Assembly (NCBI RefSeq): GCF_014648655.1
Contig: NZ_BMRN01000003.1
Span: 62,001 to 126,000 of the forward strand
Length of the DNA: 64,000 nt
Reading direction: 5' to 3'
Origin: Streptomyces atratus
GTDB taxonomy: Bacteria > Actinomycetota > Actinomycetes > Streptomycetales > Streptomycetaceae
In this document: positions 17,932 through 25,872 of the stretch, in pieces
Layout of the letters: each line of letters starts with the position of its first letter
Position numbering within the stretch: the stretch's first letter is position 1
Notes under the pieces: model-generated
The model's input: only the letters and a program-made list of their open reading frames with translations
What the model was told of the DNA's origin: nothing
Database searches by the model: none
Made by a program: the position numbers and the translations under genes

Positions 17932-18663
17932 TCAGGCGGAGAGGTTCTCGGCGACCGTCAGGAAGACAGGGAAGTTCGCGATGTCGCTGACCGCGACGCT
18001 GCACCAGCGGCCGGATTCACCGGTCCTCATGATGTGAACCCTGCCCGCCCCGACCTGTATCTCCTGGACGTCGGACCAGGGGAGGTGACCGCTCCTGCTG
18101 GTGGTCACGCCGGTGCGGGAGAGCGAGAAGTCACCGAAGTTGACCCTCTGCCCTTCCAGGATCGATTCCAGGACCGCCGGTCCCTGGGCGCGGAGAACGG
18201 CCCCCTGCATATGAGGTCCCCAGGTTTGGGGGCCTTCGTAGAAATCCGTGATCGTCGCGTTGACGCGGCCCGGGGCGACCGCGGAGTAGACGTGGTCGAT
18301 GGGGCCGGGGACACCGTTGATGATCTTCTGGCTGATGTTCTGGTAGAGCCGCACGGAGTCCCAGCGGATGGCGACCATGCCGTCGCCGGACTGCGGGTGC
18401 ACGATCATTCCGTGCTCGAACAGATGGAGACGCTTGGCGGCCTGCTTTCTGCTGAAGTCCGGATACCGGCGCAGCCACCAGAAGAACATCAGGCCGGGTA
18501 TCACGAACATCGCCAAGAGGTGGGCAATCGTGAAGATGTAGAGGGCAAAGAGCGGTTTGCTCAGGCGCTTCGGGCTGAAGGTTCCTTCCAGCGCGCCGAG
18601 TTGATGACGGGCGGCCAGTTCGGCGGCCTCAGGCGACAGATGGGGCTGTGTCGGTCTGGTCAT
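17932..18663 (-). CDS. DUF6585-like membrane-associated protein
   Basis: A 243-residue protein with two adjacent hydrophobic segments (about residues 35-65, ALYIFTIAHLLAMFVIPGLM) followed by a soluble beta-rich domain (YPDFSRKQAAKRLHLFEHGM and MVAIRWDSVRLYQNIS). This layout matches DUF6585 proteins of Streptomyces, function unknown. ATG 18663 follows GAGAGG with 8-base spacing. It diverges from the LysR gene across 241 bp. Confidence 0.7.
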   Translation of the reverse strand: MTRPTQPHLSPEAAELAARHQLGALEGTFSPKRLSKPLFALYIFTIAHLLAMFVIPGLMFFWWLRRYPDFSRKQAAKRLHLFEHGMIVHPQSGDGMVAIRWDSVRLYQNISQKIINGVPGPIDHVYSAVAPGRVNATITDFYEGPQTWGPHMQGAVLRAQGPAVLESILEGQRVNFGDFSLSRTGVTTSRSGHLPWSDVQEIQVGAGRVHIMRTGESGRWCSVAVSDIANFPVFLTVAENLSA

Positions 18664-18904
18664 CGCCGGGTCCTCTCGATCAGCTGGGCGAGCAGGCGGG
18701 TACGGGGGATCATTCGTCCGACCGCGAGGTGCGCGGTCACCGGCCCCGCCGCGGGTCGGTTTTCGTCGGTAACGACACGTTGCCCTCTCGGAGTTGATGC
18801 CGGAGAAGTCGCGGGGCGACGGTTCCGTCCGGCCCCGTCCCGCAAGCGCGACCACGTGATCGACGCTAGGGCGGGACAAGTCATTCCACCAGCGACTAGA
18901 TTGC

Positions 18905-19813
18905 ATGCGGGCCATGCTTGGGGGGAATGTGTTCGAGACCGACGCACTGCGTCTGCTGGTGACGGTGGCCGAGACCGGATCGTTCACGAAGGCCGCGGTC
19001 CGGCTCGACTACACGCAGTCCGCGGTGTCCCGGCGCATCGCCTCGTTGGAGAAGCGGGCGGGCGGGCCGCTGTTCGAACGGCTCGCCCGGGGCGTACGGC
19101 TGAACCCTGCCGGGCACGCGCTGCACCGTCACGCCGTGGAGGTGCTCGACCGTCTGTCGAGGGCGGAGCACGAGCTGACCGTGATCCATGCGGGGCATGG
19201 CGGGACGCTGCGCGTCGGGGCGTTCGCCACCGCCAACATCTCGTTGGTGCCCGCCGCTCTGCGGGCGTTTGTGCAGTCCAGACCGGATGTCGAGGTCATA
19301 GCGGCCGAGGGCCGGAGCGGTACGTTGATGCAGCGTCTCGCGGAGGGAGCGCTCGACCTCGCCGTGGTCAGCGACTACCCGTCCGGCCTGTCGTCGGCCG
19401 ACGGTGTCACCACGGAGACTCTGCTGGTGGACGAGCTGCTCGTCGCTCTCCCGCGCAGCCATCGCCTGGCCGGATCCGGGGCGATCGATCTACGTGAACT
19501 GCGCAATGAGGCCTGGCTCCAGGACGCGCCAGCGGACCGGCCCATGATGCTCGCCGAGATCTGCGCACGGGCCGGCTTCAGGCCGAGAAAGACCATCCGG
19601 ATCGCGGAGTGGACCGGGAAGTTCGGCTATGTGGCCGCCGGGCTGGGGGTCGCGCTGGTCCCGTCGCTGGCCGCTTGGGCGGTCCCGGCCGAACTCGCCC
19701 TCTGCCGGCTCGGCGACCTCGCCCCGCGCCGGACCGTACATGTCGCGCTGCCCGCAGCCCCGCTTCCGGCGGCACTGAAACTGCGGGATCTGCTGCACGA
19801 CGCCGTCGGCTGA
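18905..19813 (+). CDS. LysR-family transcriptional regulator
   Basis: A 302-residue protein with a winged helix-turn-helix at residues 8-67 (GSFTKAAVRLDYTQSAVSRR) and a two-lobed substrate-binding domain from about 90. Start uncertain: ATG 18905, ATG 18914 or GTG 18929 are in frame, the last preceded by GGGGGG. The divergent DUF6585 gene or the gene itself are the obvious targets. Effector unknown. Confidence 0.87.
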   Translation: MRAMLGGNVFETDALRLLVTVAETGSFTKAAVRLDYTQSAVSRRIASLEKRAGGPLFERLARGVRLNPAGHALHRHAVEVLDRLSRAEHELTVIHAGHGGTLRVGAFATANISLVPAALRAFVQSRPDVEVIAAEGRSGTLMQRLAEGALDLAVVSDYPSGLSSADGVTTETLLVDELLVALPRSHRLAGSGAIDLRELRNEAWLQDAPADRPMMLAEICARAGFRPRKTIRIAEWTGKFGYVAAGLGVALVPSLAAWAVPAELALCRLGDLAPRRTVHVALPAAPLPAALKLRDLLHDAVG

Positions 19814-19894
19814 ACCGCCGTCCGCCGGGCACGATCGGGACCATGGTGCGCGTTCACACGCCGGGCCGGGCCGGGCCGGGGCCGCGGTGAACGT

Positions 19895-20524
19895 TCACCC
19901 CCCGAGCGGCCCGAACCGCCCGAACACCCCCCGGTGGAACAGCAGCGGACCGTCCCCGTCCGCCGCCCCCAGCGCCTCCACCCGGCCGACCACGATCAGA
20001 TGATCGCCCCCGGTGTGGACGGCCTGGATGCGGCAGTCGATCCAGGCCGGTACGGAGTCCAGCAGCGGCGACCCGGTCGCGGGGGCCGCCTCGTACGCCA
20101 CCCCCGCGAACTTGTCGGCCCCGCTCACCGCGAAGCTCCGGCACAGTGCGCCCTGGTCCGCGCCCAGGATGTTGACGCAGAAGGCCCCGGCGCGGGCGAT
20201 GCGCGGCCAGGTCGTCGACGTACGGGCGACCATGAAGGTGACCAGCGGCGGGTCGAGGGAGAGTGACGCGAACGACTGGCAGGCGAAGCCCGCCGGTCCC
20301 TGTGCGTCGTCCGGGTCGTGCGCGGTGACGATGGTTACCCCGCTCGCGAAGTGCCCCAGTACGCGGCGGAATTCGGCCGGGTCGACCGGCAGCCGCTCGT
20401 CGTCGGCGACGGCCCGCAGATCCGGGCGCGGCAGTGGGTCGACCGGCGCCGTCCCTGCGGTGGTGGCGGCGCCGACGGACCTGAGGTACCGGACGGCGGT
20501 GGCGGCCATGCCTGCGTGTCCCAT
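19895..20524 (-). CDS. flavin reductase-like FMN-binding protein
   Basis: A 209-residue flavin_reduct-domain protein (about residues 55-205): DPAEFRRVLGHFASGVTIVT at the domain start and FACQSFASLSLDPPLV with the flavin-contacting segment, typical of the small reductase component of two-component flavin monooxygenases (HsaB/HpaC type). ATG 20524 is preferred over ATG 20536 because GGAAGG lies just upstream. Operator 4 (20542-20556) is 17 bases upstream, tying it to the catabolic regulon. No oxygenase component of the matching two-component type is adjacent; the flavin monooxygenase at 34755 is a different (single-component NAD(P)H) type. Confidence 0.85.
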   Translation of the reverse strand: MGHAGMAATAVRYLRSVGAATTAGTAPVDPLPRPDLRAVADDERLPVDPAEFRRVLGHFASGVTIVTAHDPDDAQGPAGFACQSFASLSLDPPLVTFMVARTSTTWPRIARAGAFCVNILGADQGALCRSFAVSGADKFAGVAYEAAPATGSPLLDSVPAWIDCRIQAVHTGGDHLIVVGRVEALGAADGDGPLLFHRGVFGRFGPLGG

Positions 20525-20541
20525 CACGCCTTCCATTGAAA

Positions 20542-20556
20542 CTGACGTAGCGTCAG
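20542..20556. promoter_or_regulatory. regulon operator 4 (perfect dyad CTGACG-TAG-CGTCAG)
   Basis: Perfect 6-bp arms with a 3-bp centre, followed by ATC as at several other sites, upstream of the flavin reductase gene. Confidence 0.8.
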
Positions 20557-20571
20557 ATCGGAAGGGTTGAG

Positions 20572-20741
20572 GCGAAGACGGTTCGTGCACCGAGCCGCTG
20601 CCACGCCGTGGAACCGGTGCTGGTCCGGGTGAACCCTGCGACTCCGACGGCTGGCGGATCGGCGGCACGTCGGTCCGGCCCGAACTCAACCGGGAGTATG
20701 GCGATCTCGACTCACCGGACTGGTACATGCTCAGCCGGTGA
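20572..20741 (+). pseudogene. possible gene remnant encoding a C-terminal tail
   Basis: The frame has no plausible start codon but ends in a strongly protein-like tail (WRIGGTSVRPELNREYG, then DLDSPDWYMLSR) and a TGA at 20739. It looks like the 3' end of a lost gene. The parent family was not identified. Confidence 0.3.
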
Positions 20742-20794
20742 CGGTCCCCCGACCCCGCCAGACCCGGGGCCGGGATCGGGGCGAGGTCCGACGG

Positions 20795-21004
20795 TCAGCT
20801 TCCGGCGGCGTACGTCACGAAGTGCCCCCATGCGTCGGGGGTTACGGCGAACCGGGGGCCCTGCGCGTTCTTCGAGTCGCGGACGTGGACCGTGCTGGGG
20901 GTGGTGGCGACCTCGACGCAGTCGTTGCCGCTGCTGCTGTCGCTGTAGCTGCTCTTGAGCCACTTCAGCGCGGTGCCTTCCCCCACTGAGGTCTTTCGGA
21001 TCAT
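20795..21004 (-). CDS. DUF397 protein
   Basis: A 69-residue protein with the full DUF397 pattern: LKWLKSSYSDSSSGNDCVEV, then VHVRDSKNAQGPRFAV and a terminal W-x2-F. These small Streptomyces proteins are partners of XRE-DUF5753 regulators (WhiJ/BldB-like developmental switches). The ATG overlaps the stop of the upstream XRE gene (ATGA, 21001-21004), confirming the pair. Confidence 0.92.
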   Translation of the reverse strand: MIRKTSVGEGTALKWLKSSYSDSSSGNDCVEVATTPSTVHVRDSKNAQGPRFAVTPDAWGHFVTYAAGS

Positions 21005-21879
21005 GTCTCTCCCAGCACTTGCTCGATGAAGGCCAGCGACTCCCCTGGCGCGAGAGCCTGGGCCCGGATCATCCCATATCGCAGTTCGAGGATCCGAAGC
21101 TGTTTCGGGTCGGAGACCGGGCGACCGTTGAACGCGCCTTCTGAGCGTCCCACGGCTGTGCCGTCCCCGAACTTCAGCACCTCGATCCCGCCATCCAGCC
21201 CAGGGTGGGTCTCACAGTTGAGGGGCATTACTTGCAGTGAGACGTTGCGCAACCGACCCACCTCCAAGAGACGTTCGAGCTGGCGGCGCCATTCCATTCT
21301 GCCCCCGATGGGGCGTCGCAGCGCCGCCTCTTCCTGAACGAAGCTGAGCGCCGGCGCGGGTGAGCGGTCGAAGATCGAGCGGCGGGCGATGCGTGCTGCC
21401 ACACCTCGCTCCACCTCGTTCCGGGAGTACGCGGGCTGCCGCGTCTCCAACAACACCCGGGCGTGCCCTTCCGTTTGCAGCAGGCCGTGAATGCCGTGGT
21501 TGGCGTACACAGCGACCTCGACCGCCTTCGCCTCCATCCGCGCCAGATCCCGAATCTTCTTCGGGTACCGGACCTCCGCCACATCCTTCTTCATGGCGGC
21601 GATGAGCCCACCCGCCCCCAGCACCTCGTCCGCTCTGTCCAGATACTCCTGGCGCGGAATCCGTTTCCCGGCCTCGACCTTGTAGACCTGGTCCTCCCCG
21701 TACCCGATCGCCACACCGAAATCGGCCGCCCGCATGCCGACCGCCTCACGCCGCAGCCTCAGCTGCCGCCCCACCGTGGCGACGACCGCCGCCCCCGACT
21801 CGTCGTCGGGGTCGACGTCCCAACCGGGCTCGTCCGCCTCGCCCCCGGGCCGTTCCGTACTGTTCGCATCCACCCGCAT
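21001..21879 (-). CDS. XRE-family regulator with DUF5753 (WhiJ-like)
   Basis: A 292-residue regulator with an N-terminal acidic extension, a helix-turn-helix at about 33-90 (LRLRREAVGMRAADFGVAIG, then YKVEAGKRIP), and a C-terminal DUF5753 domain (YANHGIHGLLQTEGHARVLL to the end). ATG 21879 has GGAGG at 8-base spacing, better than GTG 21888. With DUF397 downstream and a divergent HATPase gene it forms the standard three-gene cluster that influences development and antibiotic production in streptomycetes. Confidence 0.9.
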   Translation of the reverse strand: MRVDANSTERPGGEADEPGWDVDPDDESGAAVVATVGRQLRLRREAVGMRAADFGVAIGYGEDQVYKVEAGKRIPRQEYLDRADEVLGAGGLIAAMKKDVAEVRYPKKIRDLARMEAKAVEVAVYANHGIHGLLQTEGHARVLLETRQPAYSRNEVERGVAARIARRSIFDRSPAPALSFVQEEAALRRPIGGRMEWRRQLERLLEVGRLRNVSLQVMPLNCETHPGLDGGIEVLKFGDGTAVGRSEGAFNGRPVSDPKQLRILELRYGMIRAQALAPGESLAFIEQVLGET

Positions 21880-22034
21880 ACGCGCCACCTCCGACGTGCC
21901 GTCACACCTCGACGCCCTCTACCCGCACGCCCCCTCCGGACAGCCCGGACAGCTCCGGACAACCGCCGGATAGTCACCGTACGCATCCAGTCGATCACTG
22001 GTCAGCTTATGCGTGCCCGGCCACGCTGAGTGAC

Positions 22035-22475
22035 GTGAAACAAGAAATCACCCTCCCTCAACCCCCCGCCTCCAGCCGCACGTTCACCGTGTTGCTCTCG
22101 CCCACCCGCCGGGGAGCCAGGCTGGCCCGGCTGCTCACCGCCGGGTATCTGGGCGAGTGGGGGATCCCTTTGGAGTCGGCCGTGCAGATCGTCGCCGAAC
22201 TGGCCGCCAATGCCATGGTGCACGGCCGCGTACCGGGCAGGGACTTCCGGCTCGACCTCACGATCCACGACGGCGGTGCGCTCCTGCGGATCGAGGTGAG
22301 CGACGCCCGTGGCGAGTGCCTTCCGCCCGGTCCGGGCGGCACGGCCGTTCCGGATGACGACTGCGAGTCCGGGCGCGGCCTGTTGATCGTCGAGGCGCTC
22401 GCCGACCGTTGGGGCGTCAGCCCCGGTCCCGTCCCCCGCAAGACCGTCTGGGCCGAGCTCGACCTCGTACCGTGA
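22035..22475 (+). CDS. HATPase_c_2-type anti-sigma-like ATPase
   Basis: A 146-residue single-domain ATPase. The N-box is QIVAELAANAMVHG (about 51-64), followed by EVSDARGECLPP and the G-box SGRGLLIVEALADRWG (about 116-131). It diverges from the XRE-DUF5753 gene across 155 bp, the common arrangement for WhiJ-type clusters. The GTG at 22035 has no Shine-Dalgarno, so leaderless translation is possible. Confidence 0.85.
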   Translation: MKQEITLPQPPASSRTFTVLLSPTRRGARLARLLTAGYLGEWGIPLESAVQIVAELAANAMVHGRVPGRDFRLDLTIHDGGALLRIEVSDARGECLPPGPGGTAVPDDDCESGRGLLIVEALADRWGVSPGPVPRKTVWAELDLVP

Positions 22476-22751
22476 CCCGCCGCCACCGGATCGCAGATTT
22501 CCACGATCCGGTGGTCCGCGACGCGGCGCCGTGGGACATCAAAAGCCTTGAATACCTTGGGCAATGAACCTTTCCGAACCCACCCCACCTGCCGTCACCC
22601 ACACGGGTGAGATCGTCCAACTGGGCTGGATTTCAGGCTGGTTGGCTGGCATATGCTCACCGCGACAAACAACCCCAGACATGCGACGGCCCCCGGCCGG
22701 GACTGGCATCCCGATCGAGGGCCTGACCAACGAGGAAGAGAACGCTTCCCG

Positions 22752-23672
22752 ATGGATACCCAGCAGATTAGCGCGCCCTCGCGCGCTTCGTCCGGTGTCG
22801 TGCACGACAACTCCCGGCACACCAGCCGTTTCACGGTCGTGGGCAACCACCTCACCCAGCACCGCGAGCTCTCCCTTACCGCGATCGGGCTCGCCGCGCA
22901 CATCCAGTCCATGCCCGCCGGGGCGGGGATCGGCATCAAGGATCTCGCCGGCCGCTTCCCGGAGAGCGAGGCCCGGATCGCCGCAGCGTTACGCGAACTC
23001 GAAGCCCATGGCTATCTGCGACGCACCCGGACGCGTCTGGCCAACGGTCGGATCGTCACCCGTACGGTCTCCTGCAACCAGCCTTCGGACCAGCGGCGCA
23101 CGGACTCTCTGCCGGGCCGCGACTGCCCGCAGCGCACGGTCCGCCCGCCTACGCCCGTCCGGCCCTGTAGCGAGCCCGAGGCCGACGACGCGCATCCGGC
23201 CAGGTCCAGGACCCGGACCCACACCAAGCCCGCGCCCCGTCGTGAGCCCGCGCCCCTGCTCGTACCGAAGCCGGCCTTCCCCGCCGCGTCCCTCCTCCGG
23301 ACCGCCACCGACCTGCTTGCCGGACTGCACCACCAGGACCCGCGCCTGCTGCTCTCCGAGCAGGACGTGGACGCCCTGGCCCCGGGGGTCGCCGCATGGC
23401 TGGAGCGCGAGGTCGGTCCCGCCGCCGTACAGCACGCCCTGACCACCGATCTCCCGCCCGAGGGGATGCGCCGCCCCGCCGGTCTCCTTGCTCACCGGCT
23501 CACCGCCCGGCTTCCGCCACCGCCCCCGTTCCTGCCCCCGGCCACGCTCCCGCCCGGGCCGATCCCGCTGCAGAACTGCGAGGGCTGCGACAGGGCATTC
23601 CGCGCGGCGGAGCCAGGAGAGTGCTCCGACTGCCGGACCGAAGACTTCCATCCGACCGCTCAACAACTCTAG
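22752..23672 (+). CDS. helix-turn-helix protein of replication-initiator-like architecture, TTA-containing
   Basis: A 306-residue protein. An N-terminal winged-helix segment (about 25-85: RFTVVGNHLTQHRELSLTAI, GIKDLAGRFPESEARIAAAL) is followed by a Pro/Arg-rich linker, a helical region, and a C-terminal CxxC...CxxC zinc ribbon (NCEGCDRAFRA, CSDCRTEDF). Similar proteins are common in Streptomyces accessory regions; the function is unknown. Residue 80 is encoded by TTA (22989-22991), so translation should depend on the bldA tRNA. ATG 22752 is chosen because the DTQQIS start directly precedes the conserved domain. The nuclease-like gene follows 9 bases after the stop. Confidence 0.65.
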   Translation: MDTQQISAPSRASSGVVHDNSRHTSRFTVVGNHLTQHRELSLTAIGLAAHIQSMPAGAGIGIKDLAGRFPESEARIAAALRELEAHGYLRRTRTRLANGRIVTRTVSCNQPSDQRRTDSLPGRDCPQRTVRPPTPVRPCSEPEADDAHPARSRTRTHTKPAPRREPAPLLVPKPAFPAASLLRTATDLLAGLHHQDPRLLLSEQDVDALAPGVAAWLEREVGPAAVQHALTTDLPPEGMRRPAGLLAHRLTARLPPPPPFLPPATLPPGPIPLQNCEGCDRAFRAAEPGECSDCRTEDFHPTAQQL

Positions 23673-23681
23673 GAATCCCAC

Positions 23682-24578
23682 ATGGTCAGCTCGTCTCACG
23701 AGGCGATGCACCGCATCTTTCAGGAGTACCCGGGCCTGTTCTCCCGCGTCTCCGAGGTGTTGGGGGTCGAAATCGGCCCACCCGCCTCAGCGACCGTCAT
23801 GCCCACCGATCTCACCGAGAACCGGCCTCTCGAACGCCGTGTCGACACCCTGCTGCGCATCGACATGGAGGACGACCGTTCCTACCTCCTGGCGATCGAG
23901 GCCCAGGGCAAGAAGGACCCGGACAAGCCGGCGAGCTGGATGTACTACCTGTCGTACCTCCAGGCGAAGTACAAGCTGCCACCCATGCTGCTGGTCGTCT
24001 GTCAGGACCGAGCCACCGCCGAATGGGCCGCACGCCCGTTCCCCGTCGGCCACCCGCAATCGCCCGTGCTCACCCTGCAAGCCCTCGTCGCGGGGCCGCA
24101 CAACATGCCGGTGATCACGGATGTGGCCGAGGCCCGCAAGGACCTGGCATTAGCCACGCTGGCCGCGATCACACACGCAGGCGATCCGGACATCGGTGCC
24201 ATACTGAAAACGCTGTCGACCGCTCTGCGCGACGTACCGGAAACCATCGCCGACCCCATCGTCGAACTCACCGCACAGGGCCTGGGCAACCGCCCGGCCG
24301 CACAACAGTGGAGGAACCTGGTGGCCGTGGACCTTTCTTTCTACAAGTCGTCCCTCTCGGAAGAGATCCGGGACGAGGGCCGCACAGAGGGCCGCACAGA
24401 GGGCCGCGCAGAGGGCACCGCGCGGGGCATCTTGCTCCTTCTTGCTCAGGCCGGCGTCGACGTGCCCGAGGAGGCGCGCGAGCGCGTCATGGGCTGCGCT
24501 GACCTTGACATCCTGAGTCGCTGGCTCCTGCGCGCCCCCACCGCCACATCCGTCGAGGACGTCTTCGCCGAGAAGTAG
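23682..24578 (+). CDS. PD-(D/E)XK (Rpn-like) nuclease-family protein
   Basis: A 298-residue protein whose N-terminal half carries a restriction-endonuclease-fold core: LRIDMEDDRSYLLAIEAQGK (58-77), with the acidic residue and the E-x-Q-x-K active-site strand. The C-terminal half has GRTEGRTEGRAEGTARG micro-repeats (about 232-248) and a helical tail, as in Rpn/PD-(D/E)XK transposase-associated nucleases. Leu 157 is a TTA codon (24150-24152). The final 275 bases are duplicated downstream. Role uncertain: self-DNA nicking, recombination and defence have all been proposed for the family. Confidence 0.7.
   Translation: MVSSSHEAMHRIFQEYPGLFSRVSEVLGVEIGPPASATVMPTDLTENRPLERRVDTLLRIDMEDDRSYLLAIEAQGKKDPDKPASWMYYLSYLQAKYKLPPMLLVVCQDRATAEWAARPFPVGHPQSPVLTLQALVAGPHNMPVITDVAEARKDLALATLAAITHAGDPDIGAILKTLSTALRDVPETIADPIVELTAQGLGNRPAAQQWRNLVAVDLSFYKSSLSEEIRDEGRTEGRTEGRAEGTARGILLLLAQAGVDVPEEARERVMGCADLDILSRWLLRAPTATSVEDVFAEK
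24294..24568 (+). repeat. direct repeat, copy A (3' end of nuclease-family gene)
   Basis: This 275-bp segment recurs almost exactly at 24627-24889. Copy A has one extra 12-bp unit encoding Gly-Arg-Thr-Glu. Confidence 0.9.
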
Positions 24579-24626
24579 GCAGGTTGCGGCCGGGACCCGC
24601 CGATGGCTCACGCCAATGGATGAGTT

Positions 24627-24889
24627 CCGGCCGCACAACAGTGGAGGAACCTGGTGGCCGTGGACCTTTCTTTCTACAAGTCGTCCCTCTCGGAAGAGAT
24701 CCGGGACGAGGGCCGCACAGAGGGCCGCGCAGAGGGCATCGCGCGGGGCATCTTGCTCCTTCTTGCTCAGGCCGGCGTCGACGTGCCCGAGGAGGCGCGC
24801 GAGCGCGTCATGGGCTGCGCTGACCTTGACATCCTGAGTCGCTGGCTCCTGCGCGCCCCCACCGCCACATCCGTCGAGGACGTCTTCGC
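24627..24889 (+). repeat. direct repeat, copy B
   Basis: A near-identical copy of 24294-24568. It lacks one 12-bp repeat unit and carries a C-to-T change (Thr to Ile). The 58 bases between the copies are unique. Confidence 0.9.
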
Positions 24890-24899
24890 AGTGGGGTAG
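24654..24899 (+). pseudogene. duplicated 3' fragment of the nuclease-family gene
   Basis: The frame from GTG 24654 encodes 81 residues identical to the last part of the 23682 product (VDLSFYKSSLSEEIRDEGR onward) except for one missing GRTE unit, one Thr-to-Ile change and a different terminus (FAVG instead of FAEK). It lacks the nuclease core, so it is probably a non-functional by-product of recombination, though it could be translated. Confidence 0.75.
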
Positions 24900-25017
24900 C
24901 CGCAGCCGACGAGGAGGAGCGCACCGGCACCTCTCCGGCGGTAGAGCGTAGTGGGAGGACAGGCCGGAGGAGCCTTGCCCGGCACGGGACCCCTGTGCTG
25001 CCTCAGGTGCCTGGTCC

Positions 25018-25686
25018 TCAGCCGGGGCGCTTGGCCATGACCACCAGGCCCGGCCCGCTGTACTCCTCCGGGGGAAGCCGAAGTTCGGCGACCGGGTGCA
25101 GGCCGGCCTGCTCGATCAGGGCCACGAGTTGTTCCGGCTGCCATTTGTGTGTCGTCCAACGAACGGGTACTCCTCCGTAGGCCTCGGTGCGCACAGCGTC
25201 TTCGTCGCCGACGTGTGTTGCGGTGATGAAGTGTCCGCCCGGCTTCAGAGCGCGCGCGAACTGGGCGAGAACCTGAGGAAGGACGTCACGGGGGAGGTTG
25301 AACAGTGACCACCACCCGAGCACGCCGCCAAGGGACGCTTCACCGAGGTCGAGGTCGGTGGCAGAGGCGACGCTGAAGCGGCATTGCGGATGAAGACGGC
25401 GCGCGTTCTCGATCATGCGAGGGGAGAGATCGACCCCGGACACGTCGAGTCCGCGTTCGGCAAGGTAGGCGGTCACCGTTCCGGGTCCGCAGCCGACGTC
25501 GAGGACAGGCCCGAGCTCGCTCACGGTGTCAGCGAAGGCGTCGATTGATGCCTTGAGCCATGGATGGCTACGGATGTCGCCGATTCCCGTCGTCACCACC
25601 ATGTGTGCGTAGTTGTCGGCCACGCGGTCATAGGACTCACGGACCACGTCGAGATCGGCTGGGCGGTCGATATGGTGGGCGCGCAT
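25018..25686 (-). CDS. class I SAM-dependent methyltransferase
   Basis: A 222-residue protein with motif I VLDVGCGPGTVTAYLAERG (about 61-79), motif II with the acidic residue in VSGVDLSPRMIENARR, and FARALKPGGHFI as post-motif III. Small-molecule methyltransferase fold; the substrate is unknown. ATG 25686 begins the conserved domain, and the upstream open frame has no family sequence. It lies downstream of and in the same direction as the MerR-HEAT gene with a 186-bp gap. Confidence 0.82.
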   Translation of the reverse strand: MRAHHIDRPADLDVVRESYDRVADNYAHMVVTTGIGDIRSHPWLKASIDAFADTVSELGPVLDVGCGPGTVTAYLAERGLDVSGVDLSPRMIENARRLHPQCRFSVASATDLDLGEASLGGVLGWWSLFNLPRDVLPQVLAQFARALKPGGHFITATHVGDEDAVRTEAYGGVPVRWTTHKWQPEQLVALIEQAGLHPVAELRLPPEEYSGPGLVVMAKRPG

Positions 25687-25872
25687 CACCCAACGATAGT
25701 TTGCGACGGCTGAGTTGAGGTACAGGAAGTAGCGCCGAGATCGATCTCGGTCGCTGAGCCGGCTGTTCCTGTGGCCGGCGGTACAGCCGGGGTCCTCGGC
25801 GATGCCGTGGCCCTGTCGGCGGTGACCGGCAACAACTGGGCCCCGCGCGCACATCACCCTGGGAAAGATCCG

